From Punica granatum (Eukaryota; Streptophyta; Magnoliopsida; Myrtales; Lythraceae), in contig NC_045133.1 of the NCBI RefSeq assembly GCF_007655135.1, forward strand, positions 27,253,845 to 27,317,844: a stretch of 64,000 bases of DNA. Reading direction: 5' to 3'. Within the stretch, counting starts at the first letter, position 1. The number at the start of each line of letters is the position of its first letter. The notes beneath the pieces are model-generated. The model was given only the letters and a program-made list of their open reading frames with translations. It did no database searches and was not told where the DNA came from. Positions 45,058 through 56,830 of this stretch are shown piece after piece. A program made the position numbers and the translations under genes.

Positions 45058-48000
45058 ATGCTAAAAATGATCCAGAAGCAGAAATGTCTCAGAGGAGTGG
45101 GCTGTCTCATCTTCCTGGTTACTCTACTCTGCCCGTCGGTCGCGAGGTTGGAGGAAGTGCCTTCGGACTATATACTTGATTGGGCTTCTCTCAAGATTGA
45201 CCAGGACACGGTATGGAATCCTACATCGTCAGTTCCGATGTCTAATAAGTCTGCATAGTCAGTTTTTGGGTAATAAAGTAGGTGGAGTTGGAGTCATATC
45301 GGGGTTGCATATAATTCACGGTTAAAGATTGATTTGTTATATTTAGCCGGGCCTTCATCGTTGTTGTTCTCGACTCTGTAATGCGCATTAGCATGTAGCT
45401 TTGAAGTCATTGTTTTTCTGTTTGAGGATTGGAGTTTGATTTCCGGTATAGTTTCTTTTATTATGGCTAGGGGATTGATTTATCTGAAAGTTACATGTGA
45501 AGTTGGGGACTAGATATATCGAGTGAGTTGCTGGAAAATAATAAGCATATTATATGTATTCTGATTGCAGGCAGAGCTGCTGTGGGTCAATTGTAGGGCA
45601 GAGTTGGTTCGTCTAAGGGACACCATTGAAGACCTTGATCTATGCTTTCCACACAAAGTGCCCAACAGTAGGAGCGATAGTGACAGATACGAATGTGTGT
45701 CATTTTCGAAAGGAAATATCCGGGAATTTCTGAATGCTGTGCACCCCGAGTTGAAGATCAACATTGTGGATTGTTTGAGAAGGAATAGCCTTCCATTTCA
45801 TGTTTCTGGAGATGAGGTTGTCCCTAACCATTGGTACTCTGAGTATCTCGAGTCCGTGTCTTCTAGGTTCGATACTCGTAGGCGGTCATTGGCAGCTTCA
45901 CCACCAAAAGGAGTTGCCAGAGCACTGGAACCAGGGACTGTTGAGTCACCTGGTTCAAGCCCATCTCCTTCCCATTCCCTAGATCCAGAGTCTCCCCCAC
46001 CTCCTCCAACTCCAAAGAAGCCGTTTTTCCCGCCGAGCTCTGATGCGCTGAGCCCAAAAGCTAGTGTGAGCCAAAAAAATTCTTCTTCGGGTCAAGGTGC
46101 CAGATCAAATGCACAGAGCAGTAAGGAAGATAGCAACAAAAGAGCGATTCTAATCGCAGTCATTGTTACGGCTTCAGTCACATTTCTCCTTGCAACATTA
46201 CTGTTCCTATGCTACAACAAAGTTTGTAGGGGCAGATCACGCCGCGGTCAAAATGATGAGAGGCCCCTTCTCAGCCTGAGCATGACTGACTACTCTGTTG
46301 GTAATAAGATGAAAACACTTACACACTTTTCTCATCCGTTGTTTTTGACACTCTTTAAGCTTCTTTCTAACTGATTTTGCAGGTTCTTCATATAAGCCCT
46401 ATGGTGGTTATATGAATTCGATCAAGGAAGAGAAGTCCAATGAAAATATTCCTTCTAAAGCTTCTGATGGAGGAGTCACTGCTGGTGTGGGTGGCTCCAC
46501 ATTGGGCATCGCATTAGGGTGGGAGTCCTTTGAGTCACCGCATGCAAATGGGAATGGACAGGTCTCCGCTTTTCCACCATTAAAGCCACCTCCAGGAAGG
46601 ATGGCTTCGAATACTGGTTTTCTAAAGCCACCCCCAGGTAGGGCCGATCCTCTCCCTCATGAGCCACCGGCTCCCCCTAAGCCGCCCACAAAGAGCGGTC
46701 CTCCCCCACCGCCTCCTCCACCTGGACCGAAACCAGTCGCCGCAAATGTGGCCGCTAAACCGCCTGGACCACCACCTCCTCCACCACCTGCACGTGGTGG
46801 ACCCAAACCAGGACCCCCACCACCGCCACCACCGAAGAGCAGTGGCCCTTCCGCTCCTAGGCCACCTCAACCTCCAGGAGGAGGTTCGAAGATTGCTCGC
46901 CCTCTACCTGTTGCTCCAAAGACACCGGGGGGAGGAGTTTCATCGGAGGATGACGACGATGCCCCAAAAACCAAATTGAAGCCATTCTTCTGGGATAAAG
47001 TTCTTGCGAACCCTGATCATTCTATGGTCTGGCATCAGATTAAATCAGGATCGTTCCAGTAAGTTACAGTTTTACCTGCTTGTGTTATTTGCAAATTCTT
47101 CGTGTTTTTTATATGCTGCAGTGAGAACTAATTTTTGTTTTGATTTTTTAGGTTTAATGAAGAGATGATTGAAAGCCTATTTGGGTATGCAGCCCCTGAT
47201 AAAGGCAAAACTAATAATAGGAAGGACTCATCTTCACAGGATTCTGCATCTCCATTTGTGCAGATTATTGATCCTAAAAAGGCACAGAATCTTGCAATCC
47301 TTTTGCGAGCGCTGAATGTGACAATTGAAGAAGTCTGTGATGCACTTCATGAAGGTATCGCTCTCTTGACTGTTGAGTGCATGCTGCATTGATTATGTTG
47401 AGTGCTTGGAGATTAGAGAAGAAGATTGTTTTCGGCTTCACAGCAAGCAAACAAGTTGCATTTTTATGTAATTTTCATGTCCCGTGCGGGCTGTCATTGC
47501 TCTGGAACTTATTGTGAAGTTTCTTTCGGAATCTCAGGAAATGAGCTCCCAACAGAGTTTGTTCAGACTTTGCTGAAGATGACCCCAACAGCTGATGAAG
47601 AACTAAAGCTCAGGCTCTACAATGGCGAACTTTCTCAACTGGGACCTGCTGATCGGTTTCTTAAAACTCTCGTTGGCATTCCATTTGCTTTCAAACGGAT
47701 AGAAGCATTACTCTTAATGAGCACTCTTCAAGAGGAGGTTACATCCACCAAAGAGTCTTTCGAGACTCTGGAGGTATGAACTCTGGGCTGCTTTCTTTTG
47801 CCGTCACAGTTTTCTCTACCTCAGAATAAGTATTTGATGGAATCTCTCTTAACTTTGATTGAAGGTGGCATGCAAGGAACTCAGAAACAGCAGGCTATTC
47901 CTGAAGCTCCTTGAAGCAGTCCTTAAGACAGGGAACAGAATGAATGATGGAACATTTCGAGGCGGAGCACAGGCTTTTAAGCTCGACACACTTTTGAAAC

Positions 48001-48725
48001 TCTCAGACGTGAAAGGTACTGATGGAAAGACCACTCTGCTGCACTTTGTTGTTCAAGAGATAATCCGATCAGAAGGCGTAAGAGCTGTTCGTGTTGCTCG
48101 AGAAAGCTCAAGCTTATCGAGTTTTAAATCAGACGATCTCCTTGAGGACGCTCCTAATGAAACAGAAGAGTACTACCGAAGCCTTGGGCTTCAGGCTGTT
48201 TCGGGCTTGGGAGGAGAGCTCGAGAACGTGAAGAAGGCAGCTGCTATTGATGCTGATACATTAACGGGCACCGTAGCAAAGTTGGGCCATGCTCTGTTGA
48301 AAACCCGGAATTTCCTGAGTACTGATATGAAGAATTTGGAAGAAGAAAGTGGGTTCCACAAAGCTCTGAAGAGCTTTGTGCAGAATGCAGAAATTGACGT
48401 CACGTGGTTGCTGGAGGAAGAGAAGAGGATAATGGCTCTTGTGAAGAGCACAGGTGACTACTTCCACGGGAACGCAGGGAAGGACGAGGGGTTGAGATTG
48501 TTCGTGATAGTTAGAGATTTCTTGATCATGTTGGAAAAGGTGTGCAAAGAGGTGAGCAACGCGCCTCGGAGGCCTGTGAAGCCACAGAAGAAAGAAAATG
48601 GGCCTGCTTCGACTCCGTCAGTCTCTGACTCACGGCAAGCTGCTTCCCCTGATCTCCGCCAGCGTCTCTTCCCTGCAATCCAGGAGCGGCGTTTCAGTGA
48701 TTCCAGCTCCGATGATGAGAGTTGA
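45058..48725 (+). CDS. FH5: Type I formin, FH5-like
   Basis: Six exons: 45058-45210, 45571-46300, 46383-47058, 47152-47354, 47538-47773 and 47865-48725, with consistent phases, giving 952 residues. A signal peptide covers about 1-30. A Ser/Pro-rich wall-facing region follows. The membrane span is at about 243-267 (ILIAVIVTASVTFLL). The FH1 proline-rich stretch covers about 388-470 and the FH2 domain about 490-895, starting KPFFWDKV and including GNRMNDGTFRGGA and LLKLSDVKGTDGKTTLLHFV. FH2 nucleates and elongates actin; FH1 binds profilin-actin. Type I plant formins link actin to the plasma membrane and wall, and FH5 in Arabidopsis acts in endosperm and pollen-tube cytokinesis and growth. The 3' end of the last exon and the 3' flank are duplicated at 56135-56830. 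Confidence 0.92.
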
Positions 48726-49012
48726 GCGAGATCCAATTGAATGCGGAAGCCATGTGCATGGAAAAAGGAATCTGACTTCAGGCCTTGAGCTCCAATCTAT
48801 TCAAAGGTCAGATCCAAGGAGAGAGCCCACAGCATCCTTCAAGGAGGAAACAAAGCTCATTGGCTCGAGAACTCGGTGTTTTACAGTTTGGGATCGAAGG
48901 CCTCATGGGGCAGTGAACGATGGTTTTACTGCCCGACTTTGTGCACTAGTAAGTTAGGTGATTCGGGGTCCTCCTATTTATTTTTGCCTTCAATTTTTCT
49001 CTGGGAAGAAAT

Positions 49013-51575
49013 TATTTGTTGATAATTTTTTACCATCTAGATTCTAAAGTAGAATAAGTAGGGATAATTTTTTACCAACTAGATTCTATAGTAGAATAGT
49101 AGTGCAGCATTTTGGAGTGTTTTGTGTTCAACATTCTGTGATCGCTCGATTGAACTCGAATGTCTAACCATTCTCAGATCCCGATGTACTAAAATATCAT
49201 AAGTTGTCTGATGCAATTGCTGGCAATATGAATGCTCAAATAACAGTATTCAGTTTTGCAACAAAAAATTAAACTAAAAACCAAAAATACACTATACTGA
49301 TGTAATCAAAGTGTCATTGTCAAATTCACCGCATTGAAATATGTCATTGCCAAAATCAATTCAAACCAATGCCCTGGGCAAGTGCAGATGAGGAGAATAA
49401 GGAAGGGATGATTTTTTACCATCTAGATTTTAATGTAGAATAAGTTGCGCGGCATTTTGGAATGTTTTGTGTTTTGCATCCTGTGATTGCTCGATTGAAC
49501 TCGAATGAAAATATCATAAGCTGTCTCATGCACTTGCAGGCAACATATGAATGCTCATATAACAATATTCACTTTTGCAACCAAAAATTCACCACATTGA
49601 TGTAACCAAAACCAATGTCTTTGTCAAATTTCACCACACTGAAATATGTCATTTTCAAACCAATGCCCTAGGCAAGTGCAGATCAATCACTTCAAAAGCT
49701 TAACAGAGAAACTCCGAAATTCAAAGACTCAATTTTAATCTTTCATCTCAACTAACAGTTATAGTATTCAATTTTACCTTCCACCCCCTTTTTCCTTCTT
49801 GTATAAACCCCTCTTCAAGCCCTCTTCCGCATCTTCAGCTTGACTCTTAAATTGTGCAGGAATACTAACATAGTTAACAACATTGCCGTTTCCTATCAGG
49901 TAGCCACCTGTGGTAACAAAATCGGCACATTTTTCTTTTGTCCACCTTGCCCAGATCACATACATACTGTACAAAGGGACCCTTCACTCGTTGTTGCAAG
50001 GATAGGTACATCATAACTTTCAAGTAGAGGAGGTAGGTTAACACTTGGAGGGGGTAGGTGAACATTTGGGTCGACAGCAATTTGACGAGTACCAGTAGGA
50101 ATCCAGTAGCAGAAACATAAACATCAATTTGAGAAATAAAAAAACGCAAAACAATGTAAAAAACGAGGTAGTCTTTAGCAACTTCATTCTAGACTTCAGT
50201 AGCACAAACATGAGAAAAGTCTGACCAGTCTGAGCGGCGTCTGACCCACCATCACGCTGGACTTCTGTAGCAGGAAGCTGAGAATGACATTGGTGACAAT
50301 GACAATGACATATTTCAGTATGGTGAATTTGACAATGACATTGGTTGGTTGCATCAATGTGGTGAAGTTTTGGTTTTTAGTTCAATTTTTTGTTGAAAAA
50401 ATGAATACTGTTATACGAGCATTCATATGTTGCCTGCAAGTGCATGAGATAGCTTTGAGTTCAATCGAGCGATCACAAGATGCTGAACAAAAAATCTCTA
50501 AAATGCACTATTTATTCTATCTTCCATATCAACTAACAGTTACAGTATTCGATTTTACCTTCTTGTATAAACCCTTCTTCAAACCCTCTTCCGCATCTTC
50601 AACTTGACTCTTAAATTGTGCAGGAACATTAACATAGCTCACAACATCGTCGTTTCCTATCAAGTGGACAACATACCGAATCAAATTATGGTATTCCACT
50701 TGTGGTAACAAAATCGGCACTTTTTTTTTTGTCCACCTTGCCCAGATCCCGTACATACTGTACAAAGGGACCCCTTCACTCGTTCATAAGTTGTAAGGAT
50801 AGGTACATTAGAACTTTCAGATAGAGGAGGTTGGTTAGCACCTGAAGGTGGTAGGCGAACATTTGGGTCGACAACAATTTGAGGAGGACCAGTAGGTATC
50901 CAATAGCAGAAACATAAACAACAATTTGAGACATAAAAAACACAAAAATAATGTAAAAAGGGGATAGTCTTTCTTATAGCAGGAGCAACTTCGTGCTGGA
51001 CTTCAGTGGCAGGAACATGAAAATTCTGACTAGTTTGAGCAGCAACATCCGACTCACCATCATGTTGGACTTCAGTAGCAAGAACCTGAGAATGACATTA
51101 GAGACAATGACAATGACATATTTCAGTGTGATGAGTATGACAATGACATTGGTTTTGGTTGCATCAATGTGGTGAATTTTTTGTTTTCAGTTTAATTTTT
51201 TGTGTGCAACTGAATATTATTATACGAGCATTCATATGTTGCCTGCAAGTGCATGAGAGAGCTTATGATATTTTTTGTACATCAGGATCCAAGAACGGGT
51301 AGACATTTGAGTTCAATCGAGCGATCATAGATGCTGAACACAAAACATTCCAAAATGCTGCACTATTTAAATTGTGTTAGAATCTAGATGGTCAAAAAAT
51401 TATCCCCTACTTAATCTACTAATCTGCACTTGCCGAGGGCATTGGTTTGAATTGGTTTGACAATGACATATTTCAGTGTAGTGAATTTGACAATGACATT
51501 GATTTTGGTTGCATCAGTGTGGTGATTTTTTGGTTTTTAGTTTAATTTTTGGTTGCAAAATTAAATACTGTTATT
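49013..51575. repeat. Foldback-like array next to the formin 3' end
   Basis: One unit appears forward at 49013-49395 and 49408-49690 and reversed at about 50284-50514, 51087-51420 and 51426-51575. Landmarks are GATAATTTTTTACCATCTAGATT, GATCGCTCGATTGAACTC, TGAATGCTC and GAAATATGTCATT (the first written over two pieces in the sequence). Between them lies a second unit in direct orientation, at about 49725-50283 and 50520-51086. That second unit has short related minus-strand open frames (49774-49974 and 50529-50765, both containing AEDAEEGLK-like or VEDAEEGLK residues) that I cannot assign. A further forward copy of the first unit is at 56589-56790. This could be a foldback or Mutator-like transposon, or local rearrangement of the formin 3' flank. 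Confidence 0.7.
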
Positions 51576-52779
51576 GAAACTTATTGTCTAAATTTTAAAT
51601 TAATTATTTACCTTTTTATAATGAGAAGATATTGTTAAAATGTGAATAATTATAAGAAATAGTAAGTATAAGATAATGAACTCGTGCAATGCACAGAAAA
51701 CTAGTTCTTACTCTGACGTCCAGATATATTAATTAACTATTTAAACAAGAACAATTCAAACATGCTTTCCCTTTGTCAAGACATTTCACTCATTTTTCAG
51801 TAAGTTATTTTTTTTCGGTAAGTAGACATTTCACTCATTAACAAGCTTATTATCAAACAGAGTGAGTCTTAAGCCAATTATCACGCACACATTAAGGCAC
51901 TCATCCATCCATCACAAGATCAAATTAATGCCCAAAATGATACGTGCCTACATTCTACACCTATTCGTGGGTGGGTCTAGACAGTTATTAATTAATTATT
52001 GCACGTTAGGCAAACATCATCCTCAATTCATCCTCTCGGCCTGGAGACCTAGCTACGTAAACTCTAGCAACCAAAGACTCGTTTGCCTTTTTTAATAAGT
52101 ATATTTTGGGATTTCTCAAATCAAAAGCCCAATTTAATTTCTTATGATCTGTTAAAAGGTCCACCTGGTGTTTTAGCCCAAAGTTTTTTATCTGAGACCG
52201 ACCCATTGGATTTGTTTCTTTTGTTCAACCTCATTTCCTATCAATGCATTTGGAAAGCAATCGCGAATAATAATAAAAAAAAAGGAGCTAATGACCAATG
52301 TTCGTGTCCGTAATTTTCTTTGGCTACTAAGCATGGGAGTCTAGTGACCAACGAGCTTAGATTGCATCATCATAGGGTCGTTGGGACAGGAATTTGCTCA
52401 TTGTGCCAGGACAAGAGACGATTCTTTTGGTTTTGGGGGACTATTCCTTTATACGTGCTTGAGACATGGAGACTCAGCTTGTGCTGAATCAAAAAGAAAA
52501 AAAAAATCGACAAATGGAGCTAGGAAGAGGTTTGGGGGCTTTTTTTTTTTTCGACCGGTGGGGCTCAATGCCGCCTCCCAAATTCTAAAAACCCTAAAAA
52601 CCCGCTCATCGACGACCTCCTCTCTTCCTCCCCATTCGATTTCGGCCTTAGTTTCTTGTTTTTAACCCTGATAGTTGGAACGATGCATTTAATGACTATC
52701 TTTGTAGGGACAAAGATGGTTCAAGCACTCTAACGGTCAAATTCATCGGCTTCAATTTTAGACAAATTGAATCTCGAAG
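51576..52779. other. Intergenic; includes an orphan leader-like segment
   Basis: No gene recognised. At about 52580-52670 there is AAAACCCTAAAAACCC (a telo-box-like motif) followed by a C/T-rich stretch, as often found at the start of plant housekeeping transcripts, but no matching coding exon follows. An open frame at 52381-52665 crosses it without a known family. Confidence 0.45.
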
Positions 52780-53260
52780 AAGAATAAGATTAATGTGGAT
52801 AGTGCTATATTTTCATTTTCTTTTGATGAATTTCATTTTGGCATTGGTTAGTGCTTAAAGAAAATATATATTCAATTGTAAAATATTATAGACGAACTGT
52901 CTGAAAATGATCGTAAAAATTTATTGATACAGAGAACATTTGCAATAGTGAAGCTCCAACACATATTGGCTCTGCTTTAATTATCTCTTCCCCAATTATT
53001 CCGATGGAAATGTTAGATCTGACATGACTCATGATCAATAGTGTAAATGCAATATCTCAAAATCAAAAGATCTTAGTAGATTGAGTTACTAATTAGGTCC
53101 CTGATATGTCTTTAATCACTTTTATTACATTCTCCCTTTTTTAGGAAGTTTCCTTCATATGTTGTGTTCCTCATTTCACATTAATGTAATCTCATGTACT
53201 TTTAAGCATTTCTTACTCGACCAAACCTGCTGCACGTTTTAGTGTATGATCTTATACTTC
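52780..53260 (+). repeat. Dispersed noncoding repeat, plus-strand copy 1
   Basis: It aligns over most of its length with 62976-63560 and, in reverse, over its right half with 19610-19905. Landmarks are TTTCATTTTGGCAT near 52840, CTGACATGACT near 53018, TCTTTAATCACTTT near 53110 and CCTTTTTTAGGAAGTTTCC-type sequence near 53140. It is noncoding. Confidence 0.75.
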
Positions 53261-53309
53261 TTGTAGACAATTACTTAAGGCGAAAATTCTCATTATAACC
53301 GCCACAATA

Positions 53310-53905
53310 TTTTCTAAAGTTAAACTTTTTTTATATATACAAATTACTAAAATATCTCCTTTTCTAAGGAAAATATCTAATAAAATATAATAACTATAAA
53401 AGAATTATTCAATCCCCTCAAAAATATCTTCCATTATCTTATCCACTATGCATTTTCAAAAATCAACAAATATTAAAGGGTTCAAAAGCCGTAAAGTTAA
53501 ACTTTATTATTATATGCAAATTACTAAAATCATTTCTAGTTTCAAACTAAATATCAAAATAATAATAATACTAATAATAATTTGTAAAGAAAATCACTAA
53601 TCAATTACCTCAAAACTCTCTTCTATTATCTCATTGCCTATCCGTTTTGAAAAATCATCAAATTCTAAAGGGGTTTTAGAAGTAATAATGTTGAACTCTG
53701 TTATTACCCAAAAAAAAAAGTTAAAACTTTGTTATGTACAACTTAATAAAATATCTCCTGTTTTCAGGGGAAATATCAAAAAGTATAAATAAAAAATAAA
53801 AAATTATTACTCAATTATCTCAAAAGTCTTTTTCATTGTCACATCAACTATCCATTTTGAAAAATCAGTAAATTCAAAAATGGTTTCAAAAGTTCTGTCA
53901 ATTTT
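53310..53905 (+). repeat. Three diverged tandem copies of a ~180-220 bp AT-rich unit
   Basis: Copies start at about 53317, 53494 and 53718. Each begins AAAGTTAAA(A)CTTT, then has a piece like AAATTACTAAAATATCTCC, then a CTCAAAA-TCTTC-ATTATCTTATC-like piece, and ends TTTTGAAAAATCA plus AAAGG/ATGG-TTC. They are clearly related but diverged. No coding signal. Confidence 0.7.
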
Positions 53906-54632
53906 TTAAAATAAGCAATCTTGAGTTAGTTAAGCAAAGATGTGAGAGTTTTGCTCGTGGAGGAGGGCTAAAGTTAGTAGCTTAGGCACCAAAAGTTTCT
54001 TCGCATCTTGATTACATGTTATTGATTCGATTGAAAGTTGACAACGCAACATCAACTTCACAAGTGATTCCATATCGAAAATGTAATCAGCCTATGGTAT
54101 TCTCTCTCTTGCTTCATCAAATGCATTACTTTTTTCCTTCAGTGATTAATCAATTTTCCAGCTGCATAATGATTATATTTGCATTGATCATTACGAACTT
54201 GGACAAAATTTGATGTCTTTCTTCTTGATCGTCTTTTTTATCTTCAGGGAGGTTCGGTGCTTTCACGCACAGTGCAAGTTAGTCAATATTGTCGAGACCA
54301 CGAACAAATTGATCTATCATGTGGTAGTTGTATTCTGCTGTTTGCTATCCTAAATTTGTAAAATTAACTTCATTTATCGCCAATAGAAGTTCTAATACGC
54401 ATACGACATCTCATTGTCAAGAGGCACGAATGAAATCATATGTACATGACATCAGAATTTCTCAGCACCATTTAAATTAGTTAACAAGATCATCATCAAG
54501 TTAGTTACTTTCAACTGCCACTGAGAAACCATCCCTTTAAATTTCCCGCCCTCCCTCTCTATCCCTCTCCCTCTCCCACTCTATTAGCTTGTGAAAGGAA
54601 AAACCCGAAACCCGGAAGACGACAGTGAAACC

Positions 54633-55184
54633 ATGGAGAATTCGTCTTCAGCAGCAAATTCAGGAAGCTCTTCTTCAAGAGACCGCGCTGCAGCCCCACC
54701 GGTGCTAGGCTCAGCGAGGTTGTCTGACGAAACCATGGAGAATTCGTCTTCAGCAGCAGCTTCGGGAAGCTCTTCTTCAACAAACAGCGCTGTGCTCCCT
54801 CCAGTGCTTAGCTCCCTGAGATTGTGTTGTCGGCAAGCTCTCCACATTCTCAAGGAAAAGAGGAGTGAGCTGTCAAGAATCTTGAACGCAGGTGAGAGTC
54901 CAGAGCAAGACCGTCCTGCCCCAGATTCGGAAGATGAAGGTTTGAATGCTCTGCTGCTCAAGGTTGAGAAGTTCTTGGAGAAGGCCGTGGAATGTTCGTG
55001 GAAAGTCAAGGCAGAGGAGATAACCAAAGAGCGGGCAAAAGAGATTATGGCCTGGCTGAGGGTCATTCACAAGCGGGCTGCAGAAGTCGGGAGGGAGATG
55101 GACTCTCTGCTTGATGTGATCAAAGACATAGATCCAGAAGTGGCAAAGTCGTACGTGGATTTCCTGATGAAATCGAACAACTGA
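54633..55184 (+). CDS. Unrecognised small protein with an internal 34-residue repeat
   Basis: A single-exon frame of 183 residues from the methionine at 54633; an upstream in-frame methionine at 54591 would add 14. I prefer 54633 because the truncated copy at 57933 starts at the equivalent methionine (MEGSSSAATS). Residues 1-34 and 35-68 are a direct repeat (MENSSSAA...SSSS...PPVL), from a 102 bp tandem duplication at 54633 and 54735. The rest is charged and helical, with predicted coiled-coil-like segments (HILKEKRSELSRIL, KAEEITKERAKEIMAWL, VGREMDSLLDVIKDIDPEVA). No membrane span or signal peptide. I do not recognise the family. A real but fast-changing gene is likely, since the helical part is free of stops; a chance frame cannot be excluded. 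Confidence 0.5.
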   Translation: MENSSSAANSGSSSSRDRAAAPPVLGSARLSDETMENSSSAAASGSSSSTNSAVLPPVLSSLRLCCRQALHILKEKRSELSRILNAGESPEQDRPAPDSEDEGLNALLLKVEKFLEKAVECSWKVKAEEITKERAKEIMAWLRVIHKRAAEVGREMDSLLDVIKDIDPEVAKSYVDFLMKSNN

Positions 55185-55199
55185 TCGGCTAGGTATCAG

Positions 55200-55820
55200 T
55201 TAGGTCGAAGCCTATTGATACATAGAAAACATCAGTTAGGTCCACGACCATTGGTGTATGGGTAGAAAATCGAGTCCTCTCTTGCAAATTTCAGGTAGAA
55301 AATTGAGTCTTTTCTTGCAGATTTCAGGTATCTTTGTACGGAAAAATCTCAAACAACGGGTCACTGTTCTTGAATGGTTCTCGACTCTTGGACTTCATTT
55401 TCAACAAGTTAGATATCAAAATTTTACTTTCCTGTAATGAATTGGTTTTCCAGCAACAGATAATGTATCTAAACCTGATGAAGAAGCACGAGTGATTGGC
55501 TAGTATTGGTTAGGTCTCCCCCCCCCCCCCCCCCCCCCCCCATTTGGTGTACAGATAGAAAATCGAAGATCTCTCTTGCAGATCTTAGGTGTCTTGGTAC
55601 AAGAAATCTCAGGCATCAGTTAGTTCTATAACCGTTTCTGTACAGATAGAAAATCGAGTCTCCTCTTGCAGATTTCAGGTATCTTTGTACGGAAAATCTC
55701 GACAATGGGTCACCTTTCTTGAATGTTTCCTGACTTCTCGACTTCATTTTCGACAAGTTCGATATCAAAATCTTGGTTTCCTGCAATGAATAAGTTTTCC
55801 GGCAACATATAATGTTTCAA
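55200..55820 (+). repeat. Direct repeat pair with a 24-base C run
   Basis: The stretches at about 55247-55460 and 55545-55815 are related in the same orientation (GATAGAAAATCGAGTC, TTGCAGATTTCAGGTATC, CGACTTCATTTTC, CAACATATAATG-like pieces). Smaller copies of the AGGTAGAAAAT/TTGCAGATTTCAGG piece sit inside. An uninterrupted run of 24 C lies at 55518-55541. Confidence 0.75.
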
Positions 55821-55829
55821 AACCTTACT

Positions 55830-56112
55830 TTGTTTGGATCTGAAACCAAATTTTTGGGAAAGAGTTTCTTTAGAACACATTTGATTGACTGATTCTTGAA
55901 ACTGGCAATGCTAACATTAATCATATCATATCAAAACAAGAAGAAATGGGATGGGATCATTTGCAAAATCACGATTAGAATGAAGAACTTCGTATTAAGA
56001 AGTTCGAAGATGCCCGATATTCACATCAATCACTACCAGTATTTTGTTCCCTAGCCAAGCTATAACTTCACCTTCCCAAAGTACAGGCCTAAAGAACGAC
56101 CAAACTCTCATT
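55830..56112 (-). repeat. Copy of the H2A 3' flank
   Basis: It aligns with 58140-58445 directly downstream of the histone H2A gene. Landmarks are GGGAAAGAGTTTC, AATCATATCAT, AACAAGAAG, CCCGATATTCACATCAATCACTA and CATTCC-TCCTCAACTC. The match stops short of the H2A stop codon. Within about 30 bp it is followed by formin tail sequence, which marks the tandem duplication junction. Confidence 0.85.
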
Positions 56113-56134
56113 CCCTCCTCAACTCAAAAGTTAA

Positions 56135-56830
56135 CGTGATCATGTTGGATATGGTGTAAAGAAAAGAGGTGAGGGACGTGCCTCCGACAGCAGCGAAGCC
56201 GGAGAAGAAAGAGAGCAGGCTTGCTTTGATTCCATTGGTTTCCGACTCTTGGCAAGCGGCTTCCTGATATCCGCCAGCATCTCTTCCCCTGCAATCCAAG
56301 AATGGTGGATGAGTGATTCCAGTTCTGATGATGAGAGTTGAGTGAGATTCGATTCAAAGCAGGGACCATGTATGTGCTCAAAAAGGAGAAACGGCCTTTG
56401 CTCCAAAGAGACAGCCCACAGCCTCTTCATATGAAACCGAGCTCATTGGCTCGAGAACTCGAGAACTCAGTTGTTATAGGTTTGGATCGATAGAGGCCTC
56501 ATTGGGCACTGGACATTGGGATTAATGACCGACATTGTGCACGAGTAGTTAGGTGACTCGGGGTCTCCAGGTTTATTTGTTGCCTTTATTTTTTTCCTCA
56601 GAAGATTATTTGTTGATAATTTTTTACCATCTGAAGTAGAATGAAGAAATACTGCAGCATACTGGAATATTTCATGCTCAGCATTCTCTGATCGCTTAAT
56701 TGAACCAGAGTTTAATTTTCTTGGATCCTGACCGGTGAGCGTATCGCAAGCTGTCTGATGCACTTGCCGGCATATCGGAGCATTGGACAGCTTGTGATGC
56801 AACGAAAAATTCAATGCTCCTTAACTGTCG
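56135..56830 (+). pseudogene. Formin 3'-terminal fragment and 3' flank
   Basis: Bases 56135-56342 match the last 60 or so codons of the formin gene at 48520-48725, ending in the same SSSDDES-stop. Small frame changes (near 56260-56270) disrupt it. The match continues through the 3' flank to about 56790, including one copy of the foldback unit at 56589. It has no upstream exons and is a non-functional tail. Confidence 0.85.

Noticed and set aside
52381..52665. 94-residue open frame as a gene
   Set aside because: No family, no splice or codon support, and it spans a leader-like, low-complexity stretch.
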